DNA of 64,000 nucleotides from Clostridia bacterium (GCA_900755035.1 CAAEEZ010000017.1:310001-374000), one strand, 5' to 3'; shown: positions 36,487 to 44,826, counted from the first letter of the stretch. A program made the numbers and translations. The notes: a model not told the origin generated them from the letters alone.

Positions 36487-36519
36487 AATTTTGGACACTT
36501 TACAAATATGTCCAAAATT
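36487..36519. promoter_or_regulatory. 11-bp perfect inverted repeat: probable TetR operator
   Basis: AATTTTGGACA (36487-36497) and TGTCCAAAATT (36509-36519) are exact reverse complements, 11 bases apart. The site lies between the divergent P-type ATPase and TetR genes, about 58 bases before the TetR start. Confidence 0.65.
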
Positions 36520-36576
36520 CTTGCGTAGTACTTATTTTTATGATAGAATTGAAATATAAATACTTAGGAGAATAAC

Positions 36577-37110
36577 GTGTCGGATTCTAATATAACCAAA
36601 AAAGCGCTTGCTTCATCATTAAAAACGCTATTAAAAAGCAAGGATTTTGCAAAAATTAGCGTAGGTGACATTGCGGAAAACTGCGAGATGAATCGCAAAA
36701 GTTTCTATTATCATTTTCAAGACAAGTACGATTTGGTTACTTGGATTTTCAATACGGAATTTCTTGCCAAATCTTCTAAAACTGCCGATTGGCAACTATT
36801 AAACGGTATATGCGATTACTTGTACCAAAACAGAGATTTATATAAAAAGATTATTTGCATCGAAGGACAAAACTCGTTTAGCGAATATTTCAAAGGCATA
36901 ATATCAGTGCTACTTAAAAATAACCTAAAAGATATTACCAGCGACGAAAACTTTATCGAGTTTTATATTGAGTTTTTCTCGGACGCTATGCTATGTGCCT
37001 TTAAGAATTGGCTAATTAACGACAAAAACCGCACTGCTATTGAATTTGCCGATATGCTAAAACGTTGCTTCTTGACCATTTCTGAAAGAATAATCAAACT
37101 GCCTAACTAA
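36577..37110 (+). CDS. TetR-family transcriptional regulator
   Basis: A 177-residue regulator. The N-terminal HTH (about 8-52) reads TKKALASSLKTLLKSKDFAK, then VGDIAENCEMNRKSFYYHFQ, a standard TetR fold; the C-terminal domain is of the short DhaS-like TetR_C type. Start is GTG with AGGAG 6 bases upstream. It diverges from the Ca-type ATPase and probably represses it or itself through the inverted repeat at 36487-36519. Confidence 0.9.
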   Translation: MSDSNITKKALASSLKTLLKSKDFAKISVGDIAENCEMNRKSFYYHFQDKYDLVTWIFNTEFLAKSSKTADWQLLNGICDYLYQNRDLYKKIICIEGQNSFSEYFKGIISVLLKNNLKDITSDENFIEFYIEFFSDAMLCAFKNWLINDKNRTAIEFADMLKRCFLTISERIIKLPN

Positions 37111-37180
37111 AACTAACTTTCAAAATTTAATCAAAAATGCGTTATGATAAACTTTGAAAACAAACGCAAAATAACAAAAA

Positions 37181-37226
37181 CCGTAGTTTAAGTTGTATTT
37201 CTACTATATAAACTTCGGAATTTTTT
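37181..37226 (+). terminator. Terminator of the TetR gene
   Basis: CCGTAGTTTA (37181-37190) pairs with TAAACTTCGG (37209-37218), one mismatch, followed by AATTTTTT. Confidence 0.6.
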
Positions 37227-37234
37227 ATTTTAAT

Positions 37235-37645
37235 CTATTTATCCAAATAGGATTGTAAAATTATTTGCGCGGCAACTTTATCAATAAGTCCTTTTCTTTT
37301 GTCCCTACCTACTCCGCCTTCAATCAGTATTTCCTCTGCCTCTACCGACGTTAATCTTTCGTCTAGATACTTTACGTCTATTCCACTTGCATTACTTAGC
37401 ATTTCGCCAAATTGCTTGTGTAATAGTGCTCTATCACCTATCTCGCCGTCCATTTGCAGTGGAAGTCCCATTACTATTTCGTCCACGTCGTATTCTTTAA
37501 TTATTTCTAACAACCTATCAATTACACCGCTTTGCGATTTATTTTGCACTACTTCAAAAGCAGAGGCAATAATTTTTAAGGGGTCGGACAAAGCAACGCC
37601 TACTCTTTTGTCGCCGTAATCTACGCCCATCACTCTATGATACAC
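37235..37645 (-). CDS. ruvX: Holliday junction resolvase-like RuvX (YqgF)
   Basis: A 136-residue RNase H-fold nuclease with the conserved GVDYGDKRVGVALSDP, VMGLPLQMDG, LDERLTSVEAE and C-terminal DKVAAQIILQSYL, supplying the acidic catalytic residues. It is essential in many bacteria for 16S rRNA 5' maturation and may act on Holliday junctions. The GTG start overlaps the stop of the flavoreductase gene by one base (TAGTG) and has AGAGGG 7 bases upstream, so the two are translationally coupled, which is not a usual partnership for ruvX. Confidence 0.92.
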   Translation of the reverse strand: MYHRVMGVDYGDKRVGVALSDPLKIIASAFEVVQNKSQSGVIDRLLEIIKEYDVDEIVMGLPLQMDGEIGDRALLHKQFGEMLSNASGIDVKYLDERLTSVEAEEILIEGGVGRDKRKGLIDKVAAQIILQSYLDK

Positions 37646-38244
37646 TATTTTACCCTCTTAAAATCTGCCTTTCCGTGCTTGCAAATAGGGCAAACGAAGT
37701 CGTCAGGCATAGCCCCTTTGTGCACGTAATTACAAATTGAACATACCCACGTTTCCTCGTTTACGTCTGTTTGTGGCTGTGGCTTTGGTTTAATATTTTT
37801 GTGATAATAGCCGTACGTAACGGGTTCTTTGCCGTCTACCACCTTGCTATCCACTATTTTACCAACGAACAAGTAGTGCGTGCCCATATCTATTTTTCTT
37901 TCAATTTCCAAAGCAATATATCCGGCTGAATTATTTACATTGGTTTTAATGCCTTGAACGACGGCAGTTTCTACCCCGTCGAATTTATCTACGTCCCTAC
38001 CCGACCTCATGCCAAAGTCCTTGAAAAACTCGAACGGCGTACTTTCGTCAAGTATATTTATTACGCATTTATTAGACGCTTCAATTAGGCTAGTCGTGTA
38101 GTTTTGCTTATTTATCGTTACGCTAACCGTTTCAGGCGTTGCAGTTTGTTGCATTACGGTATTTATTATGCATCCACTCTCTTTTCCGTCGCACGTTGCA
38201 GATAGCATATATAATCCGTAGGTTATTTTGAATAAAGCGCTCAT
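37645..38244 (-). CDS. Flavin reductase-rubredoxin fusion (high-molecular-weight rubredoxin)
   Basis: A 199-residue protein. Residues 1-150 are an FMN-binding flavin reductase domain (GLYMLSATCDGKESGCIINT, TGYIALEIE-like core). Residues 160-199 form a rubredoxin with the metal knuckles CSICNYVH and CPICKHGK. In Moorella and clostridia such Hrb proteins pass electrons to flavodiiron proteins that detoxify NO and oxygen. It follows a separate small rubredoxin gene across a terminator-like hairpin, and AGGAGG precedes its ATG. Confidence 0.9.
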   Translation of the reverse strand: MSALFKITYGLYMLSATCDGKESGCIINTVMQQTATPETVSVTINKQNYTTSLIEASNKCVINILDESTPFEFFKDFGMRSGRDVDKFDGVETAVVQGIKTNVNNSAGYIALEIERKIDMGTHYLFVGKIVDSKVVDGKEPVTYGYYHKNIKPKPQPQTDVNEETWVCSICNYVHKGAMPDDFVCPICKHGKADFKRVK

Positions 38245-38253
38245 TATATCCTC

Positions 38254-38290
38254 CTAAAAAAATACTTAACCGAAAAATCGGTTAAGTACT
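38254..38290 (-). terminator. Terminator/attenuator between rubredoxin and flavoreductase-rubredoxin genes
   Basis: ACTTAACCG (38264-38272) pairs exactly with CGGTTAAGT (38279-38287). The adjoining A run becomes a seven-T tract on the minus strand that runs directly into the ribosome site of the next gene. It would limit read-through to about a basal level. Confidence 0.8.
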
Positions 38291-38295
38291 ACGTT

Positions 38296-38454
38296 TTACT
38301 CTACCGGTTCAAATTGACTTTTATCAACCGAGCATAATGGACAAACGAAATCCTCTGGAACGTCTTCCCATTTAGTTCCTGCGGGGATTCCTGCATCAGC
38401 ATCGCCAAGTTCTTCGTCGTAAACGTAACCACAAACTGTGCATTCGTATTTCAT
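38296..38454 (-). CDS. Rubredoxin
   Basis: A 52-residue one-iron electron carrier, MKYECTVCGYVYDEELGDAD at the N-terminus, with the iron-binding pairs CTVCGYVYD and CPLCSVDK and the usual GTKWEDVPEDFVCP spacing. GGAG precedes the ATG by 6 bases, and a consensus promoter lies at 38485-38513. It lies just upstream of the flavoreductase-rubredoxin fusion, so both probably belong to an oxygen/NO defence electron chain. Confidence 0.95.
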   Translation of the reverse strand: MKYECTVCGYVYDEELGDADAGIPAGTKWEDVPEDFVCPLCSVDKSQFEPVE

Positions 38455-38484
38455 TATAGTATCTCCTTATATTTTTATATTTTA

Positions 38485-38513
38485 AGTATATATCTTACTT
38501 TATTATTTGTCAA
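38485..38513 (-). promoter_or_regulatory. Promoter of the rubredoxin gene
   Basis: Minus strand TTGACA (38513-38508), 17-base spacer, TATACT (38490-38485), about 30 bases before the start. Confidence 0.8.
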
Positions 38514-38597
38514 TACGTATAAAATATTTACTCAATATTATGGCTTTATTTATCAAATTTTATAAAAATATAGTAATTATTATAATTTATTTTTTTG

Positions 38598-38625
38598 TTG
38601 ACAAACAAAAATGCAAAAGTATAAA
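38598..38625 (+). promoter_or_regulatory. Promoter of mscL
   Basis: TTGACA (38598-38603), 16-base spacer, TATAAA (38620-38625), about 26 bases before the start. Confidence 0.75.
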
Positions 38626-38651
38626 ATAAATTCAACAATACGGAGGTCAAT

Positions 38652-39296
38652 ATGAAAAAAAGAAAAAGCAAATTCTTTGCAGAATTCAAGGCGTTTATCA
38701 CCAAAGGTAACGCTATCGATCTTGCCGTAGGTATGATTATAGGTGCTGCTTTTACTGCAATTGTAAACGGACTTGTGAATAATATTTTCAAACCTATGAT
38801 TAATGCAATACCTCTTGGCAATATGACGGGACTAATTACGATGTTAGTGCCGAAAGACGCAACCGGAGCAGTCGTTGCAGCAGGTTCTGCCGCAATAGAT
38901 TTATCAAAATCTATATATATCGACTGGGGTTCGTTTATTATGGCAATTATCAACTTCTTTATAACTGCGCTAGTACTATTCTTAGTAATTAAAGCAATAA
39001 ATGCGTTTAGAAATGGTTTCGGCAAAGTTAAATCGGGCTTAAACGACTCTATTAGCGAATTTTCTAGCGAAAGATACAAGGAACTTAGAAAACAAGGATT
39101 CACTCATAAACAAATTAAGGAACTAGAAAAAGAAGAAGCGGAAAAACTTGCCGAAGAAAAGCGCATTAGCGAAGAACAAGCAAAATTGGAAGAAGAAAAA
39201 AAGAAAGCGCTAGAGGCTGAACTAAATCCAACTACCGAGGAGTTGCTAAAACAAATCCTTGCAGAACTGAAAAAAAGGGACGAACAAGCGCAATAA
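38652..39296 (+). CDS. mscL: Large-conductance mechanosensitive channel
   Basis: A 214-residue channel protein that releases solutes on osmotic down-shock. The N-terminal FFAEFKAFITKGNAIDLAVG and TM1 (GMIIGAAFTAIVNGLV) and TM2 (FIMAIINFFITALVLFLVIK) are typical. The family is usually 130-150 residues. Here about 80 more residues follow TM2 as a highly charged Glu/Lys coiled-coil-like tail (KELEKEEAEKLAEEK and similar). GGAGG lies 5-6 bases before the ATG. Confidence 0.94.
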   Translation: MKKRKSKFFAEFKAFITKGNAIDLAVGMIIGAAFTAIVNGLVNNIFKPMINAIPLGNMTGLITMLVPKDATGAVVAAGSAAIDLSKSIYIDWGSFIMAIINFFITALVLFLVIKAINAFRNGFGKVKSGLNDSISEFSSERYKELRKQGFTHKQIKELEKEEAEKLAEEKRISEEQAKLEEEKKKALEAELNPTTEELLKQILAELKKRDEQAQ

Positions 39297-39317
39297 ACAA
39301 AATAACATTTTTTAGAT

Positions 39318-39354
39318 AAAAAACCGATAGAAAAACGTATCTATCGGTTTTTTA
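39318..39354. terminator. Bidirectional terminator between mscL and hypA
   Basis: A 12-bp stem AAAAACCGATAG (39319-39330) / CTATCGGTTTTT (39341-39352) with A and T tracts on both sides. Confidence 0.88.
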
Positions 39355-39361
39355 ATAATTA

Positions 39362-39706
39362 TTAAATTGCTTCTATTTCTTTTATTATAAACTCGTTTCC
39401 ACTAACAAGGTGCGTGTTTCCCGAATTGCAAAAAGGACAAATTTTGCCGTATTTCACGGTTTCGTAAGTTTTATTACAATCTTCGCAAATAGTTACGGCA
39501 GGCAATATTTCCACCTTTAACTCGGCACTATCAATAAGTGGCTCTTTCTTCCTGTAATACTGCCAACAATCAGTAATATATTCGGGGATAATACCACTTA
39601 CTTCGCCTATTTCCAAAGTAACGCTACCTATTATTGATAGGTCGTTTTCCTTTGCAATATCGCTAAGCACGTCGATAATATGTTTTACTACTCCTAGTTC
39701 GTGCAT
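39362..39706 (-). CDS. hypA: Hydrogenase/nickel maturation protein HypA
   Basis: A 114-residue nickel metallochaperone. The N-terminus MHELG holds the conserved nickel-binding His2; the zinc site is CEDCNKTYE...CPFCNSGN. HypA delivers nickel to NiFe hydrogenase together with HypB. No hypB or hydrogenase subunit is in the window. It follows the large Fe-S/FAD oxidoreductase by one base, so the two are co-transcribed. Confidence 0.93.
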   Translation of the reverse strand: MHELGVVKHIIDVLSDIAKENDLSIIGSVTLEIGEVSGIIPEYITDCWQYYRKKEPLIDSAELKVEILPAVTICEDCNKTYETVKYGKICPFCNSGNTHLVSGNEFIIKEIEAI

Positions 39707-39707
39707 A

Positions 39708-42425
39708 CTAGTTACCTTTTTTCTTTGCTTTTTCCGCTTTCTTTATCTTGATTTGGCGCTTAAATGCGTACGGCAAGATAGCCTTCAATTTATCCTCAGC
39801 CTTTACCATCGTGCTAGCCTCAGGCAATTTACGGCTTAGGTGAATAGCGTCGAACTTACATTTTATTGTACATACTCCACAACCTAGACATCTATTTGGG
39901 TCTACGATAGACGCACCGCAACCAAGACACCTGCTCGTTTCCTTTTTTACTTGCTCTTCGGTAAACGTTTGGCGATTATCTCTAAACGACTTTTTAGCGT
40001 CTATCATCTTATCAAGATTAGGTATTTGCCTTTCGGTATTATCGTAACTATCCTTAGGAATATCAAGGTTATCCTTGTTTAATTCGATAAATTCTCTACG
40101 ATTTCTTCCTATCGTTAAACTGCTACCCTCTTGAACGAATCTATGTAGTGATATTGCCGCTTGCTTACCTGAGGCTATTGCATCTATTGCAAACTTAGGA
40201 CCTGTATAGCAATCGCCACCTGCGAATATATCGCTAACCGACGTTTGATAGGTAAGTTTGTCGCAAATTATAGTGCCGTTTTTGTTGGTTGCAATATTTT
40301 CGCCGTTAAATAGTTCGCTAGGGCTAACGCATTGACCTATACTCAATACTACGTTTTGGCAATTTATCAGTTTCGTATTCGATTCGTCGTAGGTTGGGTT
40401 AAATTTTCCGTTTGCGTCAAACACAGCCGTACATTTTTTAAGTACCACACCCGTAACTTTGCCGTCTTTTACTAATATATCTTTTAGCCCGTATCCACAC
40501 TCGATATTTACGCCGTCCTCGATTGCTTCGTTAATTTCTTCGATAGACGCAGGCATTTTATCCCTTTGCTCCAAGCAATAGATTTCCGTTTCTGCGCCAC
40601 ACCTTACCGAACATCTTGCTACGTCGATAGCAACGTTACCGCCACCTATTACTACGGTTTTACCTTCTAGTTTGGTGTTTTCGTTGGTTATTACGGTTTT
40701 TAGAAAATCTATTGCCGAATATACTCCGCTAGCATCCTCGTTTTTAATGCCTGACTTTCTACTACCTTGACAACCTATTGCCACGTAGAAAGCATCAAAA
40801 CCTTGCTTTCTAAGTTCGTTTATCGTTACGTCCTTTCCTACTTCAACGCCCGTTCTAAACTCGACGCCCATTGCCCTAAGCACGTCGATTTCAGCCTCGA
40901 TTACGTCTTTTTCTAGCTTAAACGAAGGGATACCGTAGGTAAGCATACCGCCTAGTTTTTCTTCCTTTTCAAATACGACGGGTTTATAGCCCATTTCTGC
41001 AAGATAATAAGCGCAACTTAATCCGCTAGGACCTGCGCCGATTATTGCAATTTTTTGCGTAAGTTCGTTTAGGCTTGGGCGAACCATAGGCGGAATATAT
41101 CTATGCTCCGCTTTTAATTCTAGTTCCGCTATAAATTTCTTTACCTCGTCTATTGCAACCGCCCTATCAATCGTAGCCCTAGTACAAGCGTCCTCGCACC
41201 TTCTATTACAAATTCTACCACATACGGCAGGGAACGGATTTTCCTTCTTTATTAGCGCAAGTGCTTCGTCGTACTTGCCTTGTGATGCAAGTTTTAAGTA
41301 GCCTTGTACCGAGATATGAGCAGGACAATTAGTTTTGCAAGGCGCAGTACCCGTTTCGTAACAATTTATACGGTTGTCGTCCCTATAATTCTCGTTCCAT
41401 TTTTCCTTGCTCCATTTAACTTCGTCGGGTAGTTCTTGTCTTGGATACTCGATTTTGCCGTCTTTCGTGCAAATTTTTTGACCAAGCTTAACAGCACCGG
41501 CAGGACAATTTTCCACGCAACCGCCACAAGCAACGCATTTTTCTTCGTCCACCTCTGCTATATAAGCCGACCTAGACATATTAGGCGTATTAAACAGTTG
41601 TGAAGTCCTTAATGCGTAACAAACCGACGGATTACAGTTGCAAATAGCAAATATCTTGTCTGCTCCGTCTATATTAGTAATTTGGTGAACGTAACCGTTA
41701 GCCTCGGCTTGCCTAAAAATTTCCATAGCCTCGTCGTAGGTTATATATCTACCGCCTTTATTAGTTTCTACAACGTAGTCCGCCATATCGCCTACTGCAA
41801 TGCACCAGCCGTCAGGGTCGTCGCCCGTATTTTCGCCACGCACTTTTCTAGACGCTCTGCACGAGCAAGGCGACGCAGCGTACTTTCCTTCGTATTTTTT
41901 TAGCCAATACGAAATATGCTCCACGTCCACGGACTCTTGCTCCGTTTCGATAGCCTTTTCTACGGGTATTACGTGCATACCTATTCCTGCGCCTCCCGGT
42001 GGCACCATAGGCGTAACCTTTTCAAGAGGCAATCTTGACATATCGTAGAAAAAGTCGGTAACTACGGGGTGCTCTTTAACTACGTCCTTATTCATATTCA
42101 AAAATTCAGCGCAACCCGGAACGTACATAGGTAGCACGTATTGTTTTTTCCTTTCAGGATTTTCCCAATTATACTCAATCATACCGTAGGTGCACAACTC
42201 GTCTAGCAACTTTTGAGTAGTTGCCTCGTCTTTCTTACATCTTTTTGCTATTTCAGGTAAAAACATGGGTACACGCTTTTTCATAGCAAGTACTACTTCG
42301 GCTTGCTCGTCGGACAATATTTCGTCAAGCGCCTTGTAGTCGTTGTCGTTAACCGTAGGCTTATGACCGATATAGTCCGACACTTTTTTAATAATCTTTA
42401 CGATTAGTTTTCTTTCTTCTGCCAT
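39708..42425 (-). CDS. Multidomain Fe-S/FAD oxidoreductase (GltD-like) with an N-terminal winged-helix-like part
   Basis: A 905-residue protein. In order: a helical/winged-helix-like region (about 1-105); a segment with SPCSCRASR and CNCNPSVC cysteines (about 180-285); a 4Fe-4S ferredoxin motif CVACGGCVENCP (about 300); a glutamate-synthase-beta-like Fe-S region (CKTNCPAHISVQGYL, CGRICNRRCEDACTR); two nucleotide-binding folds (IAIIGAGPSGLSCA; VVIGGGNVAIDVA) with the FAD motif IFAGGDC; and a C-terminal CLGCG/CLGCGVCTIKC pair. Such enzymes pass electrons between NAD(P)H and ferredoxin or a partner. The start at 42425 has AAGGAG before it. Partner and substrate unknown. Confidence 0.85.
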   Translation of the reverse strand: MAEERKLIVKIIKKVSDYIGHKPTVNDNDYKALDEILSDEQAEVVLAMKKRVPMFLPEIAKRCKKDEATTQKLLDELCTYGMIEYNWENPERKKQYVLPMYVPGCAEFLNMNKDVVKEHPVVTDFFYDMSRLPLEKVTPMVPPGGAGIGMHVIPVEKAIETEQESVDVEHISYWLKKYEGKYAASPCSCRASRKVRGENTGDDPDGWCIAVGDMADYVVETNKGGRYITYDEAMEIFRQAEANGYVHQITNIDGADKIFAICNCNPSVCYALRTSQLFNTPNMSRSAYIAEVDEEKCVACGGCVENCPAGAVKLGQKICTKDGKIEYPRQELPDEVKWSKEKWNENYRDDNRINCYETGTAPCKTNCPAHISVQGYLKLASQGKYDEALALIKKENPFPAVCGRICNRRCEDACTRATIDRAVAIDEVKKFIAELELKAEHRYIPPMVRPSLNELTQKIAIIGAGPSGLSCAYYLAEMGYKPVVFEKEEKLGGMLTYGIPSFKLEKDVIEAEIDVLRAMGVEFRTGVEVGKDVTINELRKQGFDAFYVAIGCQGSRKSGIKNEDASGVYSAIDFLKTVITNENTKLEGKTVVIGGGNVAIDVARCSVRCGAETEIYCLEQRDKMPASIEEINEAIEDGVNIECGYGLKDILVKDGKVTGVVLKKCTAVFDANGKFNPTYDESNTKLINCQNVVLSIGQCVSPSELFNGENIATNKNGTIICDKLTYQTSVSDIFAGGDCYTGPKFAIDAIASGKQAAISLHRFVQEGSSLTIGRNRREFIELNKDNLDIPKDSYDNTERQIPNLDKMIDAKKSFRDNRQTFTEEQVKKETSRCLGCGASIVDPNRCLGCGVCTIKCKFDAIHLSRKLPEASTMVKAEDKLKAILPYAFKRQIKIKKAEKAKKKGN

Positions 42426-42727
42426 TTCTATCTCCTTCAAAATCTACTAAAAGTAGCATTTATATAGTTAATTATTTACTATTTAATGATTATATCACTA
42501 TGGAATACATAAATCAACAAGTGTTTTAATTTTCTTCAATCGCTTTTTTGCTGAATTTATTATTTTCCTTCTTATTGCTAAATTGCAGTAGGTTGCGCAT
42601 AATTAACAAAATATAATATTTTATATATCAAAATTATACATTAAACTACATTTTTTGCAAATATAAAAGGCTCGAAGAATTTCTTTAAGCCTTTTACAAT
42701 ATTCCTATTTCAACTATTTTTTAATAA
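42426..42727. other. AT-rich intergenic region with the fucosidase terminator
   Basis: About 300 bases between the oxidoreductase start and the fucosidase stop. Besides the terminator at 42664-42696 I see no gene or clear promoter box. Confidence 0.5.
42664..42696 (-). terminator. Terminator of the GH29 gene
   Basis: AAAAGGCT (42665-42672) pairs with AGCCTTTT (42688-42695), with an inner AAGAA/TTCTT stem. Confidence 0.65.
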
Positions 42728-44059
42728 CTACTTGCCGTAAATTTCAAAAATTTTCACCTTAGGATTTAATCTACAATCATTTATCCTTAACGTTACGTTG
42801 TCCGTTTCCACTTCTAGTAGTCTTGCAATTTTCTTTCTACCAATGGTAGTTCCCTCGTAAAGCACTACTTCAAGGTTGCCTATCTTGGTAGTCAACGTAA
42901 AACTTTCTATTCGCTGTGAAAAGTCCAAGTCTTCTTGAATAACTGCCTTAGTTACAAGTTGTTTATTAAACTTGTAAGTAACGGCATTTTCGTTTTCTTC
43001 TATTTTAGTTAGGTTAATTTTATTATTAAATTCTTCTTTCAGCCTTTCGCCAAACTCCCTCATGTGCTTAACGTCTTTTTTGCATATTTTGCCCGTTTTA
43101 TCGGGTGGGATATTTAGTAGCAACGTACAATTATTTCCAACTGACGCATAGTATATCTCCATTAGTTTATCTACGCTTTTTACCGTAAAGTCTTGCAGTT
43201 TATGATAGAACCAACCCTTTCTAATAGATACGTCCACTTCGGCCGGATACCATATGTATTCGTCGTATTTTTCAAGTATCTTCCTGCTACCTAAATCCTC
43301 ATTAGTAGTATCGATTGCCTTAAACGGCACTTTGTCGGTCTTTTGCGATTTATCCATAATAACCGACTCGTTAAATAAAGCCTTAGGTACTACGTTCCAC
43401 TCTGATTTACGGCTTTTACCTGCCTCGTTGCCTACCCACCTTACGTCAGGTCCACAATTTGATATAGCACAATTTGGTTGCAGTTTTCTAATTAGCTGAT
43501 AATAACGCTGAAAATCGTATTTTTGTTTTCTCTTTCCGTCTAATCCTGCGCCACACGCACCGTCAAGCCATACGGTAAATATTTCTCCGTAATTTGTAAG
43601 CAACTCTTCAAGTTGACTTATATAAAAATCGTCGTATTCTTTCGTGCCGTAACACTTTGCATTTCTATCCCAAGGCGAAAGATATACTCCCATTTTAAGT
43701 CCGTTTTTACGGCACGCCTCGCTAAGTTCTTTTACAACGTCGCCCTTACCGTTTTTATAAGGGGAATTTTTAACTGAATAATCCGTAGTATTCGTTTGCC
43801 ACAAACAAAAGCCGTCGTGATGTTTTGCCGTAAGGATTATTCCTTTTGCCCCTACGCTTTTTGCCACTTCGCACCAATTATTGCAGTCTAAGTCCGTAGG
43901 ATTAAATTTTTTGCTATAAACTTTGCCGTCGCTCCATTCCTTACCTGCAAAAGTATTTATACCAAAATGGATAAACAAATAAAATTCCATTTCCATAATA
44001 TCCTTTTGCACTTTGCTTGGCGTAACAGCCACGTATTTGTGTATTTTTTCCATTTTCAT
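42728..44059 (-). CDS. Alpha-L-fucosidase (GH29)
   Basis: A 443-residue GH29 enzyme removing fucose from glycans. The opening YLFIHFGINTFAGKEWSDG and AKHHDGFCLWQT (fucose-binding His pair) are diagnostic; the nucleophile is D166 in TVWLDGACG. A C-terminal beta-sandwich of about 90 residues follows the barrel. There is no signal peptide, so it should act inside the cell on imported oligosaccharides. The start at 44059 follows AGGTGG; ATG 44053 is possible too. It sits beside the sialic-acid genes, in keeping with mucin or milk-glycan use. Confidence 0.9.
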   Translation of the reverse strand: MKMEKIHKYVAVTPSKVQKDIMEMEFYLFIHFGINTFAGKEWSDGKVYSKKFNPTDLDCNNWCEVAKSVGAKGIILTAKHHDGFCLWQTNTTDYSVKNSPYKNGKGDVVKELSEACRKNGLKMGVYLSPWDRNAKCYGTKEYDDFYISQLEELLTNYGEIFTVWLDGACGAGLDGKRKQKYDFQRYYQLIRKLQPNCAISNCGPDVRWVGNEAGKSRKSEWNVVPKALFNESVIMDKSQKTDKVPFKAIDTTNEDLGSRKILEKYDEYIWYPAEVDVSIRKGWFYHKLQDFTVKSVDKLMEIYYASVGNNCTLLLNIPPDKTGKICKKDVKHMREFGERLKEEFNNKINLTKIEENENAVTYKFNKQLVTKAVIQEDLDFSQRIESFTLTTKIGNLEVVLYEGTTIGRKKIARLLEVETDNVTLRINDCRLNPKVKIFEIYGK

Positions 44060-44112
44060 ATTCCACCTAAGCAATATTATATCATATTTTATATTTATAT
44101 AAAAATAAACGA

Positions 44113-44141
44113 TAAAAAAAGGAGAGAATTTCTTCTCTCCT
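44113..44141 (-). terminator. Terminator at the end of the sialic-acid operon
   Basis: GGAGAGAA (44121-44128) pairs with TTCTCTCC (44133-44140); the A run to the left is a seven-T tract on the minus strand. Confidence 0.88.
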
Positions 44142-44331
44142 CATATTGCCATAACCCATACTTAGCAATATAAAAGTTTTTATTTTCGCAAAACGTTCTT
44201 ATGTCTTTCGTAATCTACTTAAACTTAAAGCCATAAGTGATAACCTTTTTCTTAATCCGCCTAATCTTAATCTTTACTTAATATTTCTAAATTGATGCGG
44301 AAAAGGGAATATAGTTTAATATATAAATATA

Positions 44332-44820
44332 TTATAACTCTATCATATTATTTAGATTCGTTCTATCTATTGCCATTTGCAACCTAGATATCATCTCGCT
44401 TATTTCTTTTGCCTTATCTAAACAAAGTTTAGGGTCGTATAGCGTTTCTTCGTACTCAACGACGCCTTCCCTATTTACCGAAAGTCTGCGTTTTTTTGGC
44501 GAAGAACTTAGATAAACGTATCTATCCTTCTTATTTTGTAGTTCGGCAAGATATACTAGCGCTTCGCTAATCGTCATAGAAAATTCTTCTACTACGGTAG
44601 TAGCGTTAGATAAACTTAGTTTGCCTTTTAGTTTAAGGATTTCATCGTCTATCTCGTCAATCCTTTTGGTTACGGCATCAAAATTGTAGTCGCCGTTTAG
44701 TTTTTTCTCGCCGGTCGAATAAATAACCTTGGAATTTTGTTGTTCCATAACTATCAAAGCAGACTTTTCTTCGTCTAACGCTTTGATTATTTTCATAATT
44801 TCGGTATTACACTTTTTCAT
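44332..44820 (-). CDS. Conserved hypothetical helical protein
   Basis: A 162-residue soluble, mostly helical protein with strong coiled-coil character (EIMKIIKALDEEKSALIV, DEIDDEILKLKGKLSL), a middle part FSMTISEALVYLAELQNKKD and a basic SSPKKRRL. I recall similar uncharacterised proteins in Firmicutes with an MTI...VYI/L..L..RK segment but know no function. It begins 6 bases after the nanA stop with no visible ribosome site, so it may be translated by re-initiation. Its place at the end of the sialic-acid operon may be incidental. Confidence 0.7.
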   Translation of the reverse strand: MKKCNTEIMKIIKALDEEKSALIVMEQQNSKVIYSTGEKKLNGDYNFDAVTKRIDEIDDEILKLKGKLSLSNATTVVEEFSMTISEALVYLAELQNKKDRYVYLSSSPKKRRLSVNREGVVEYEETLYDPKLCLDKAKEISEMISRLQMAIDRTNLNNMIEL

Positions 44821-44826
44821 ATTTTA

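Noticed and set aside
38546..39103. 185-codon minus-strand frame opposite mscL
   Set aside because: Shadow of mscL; covers the mscL promoter and has no start signal.
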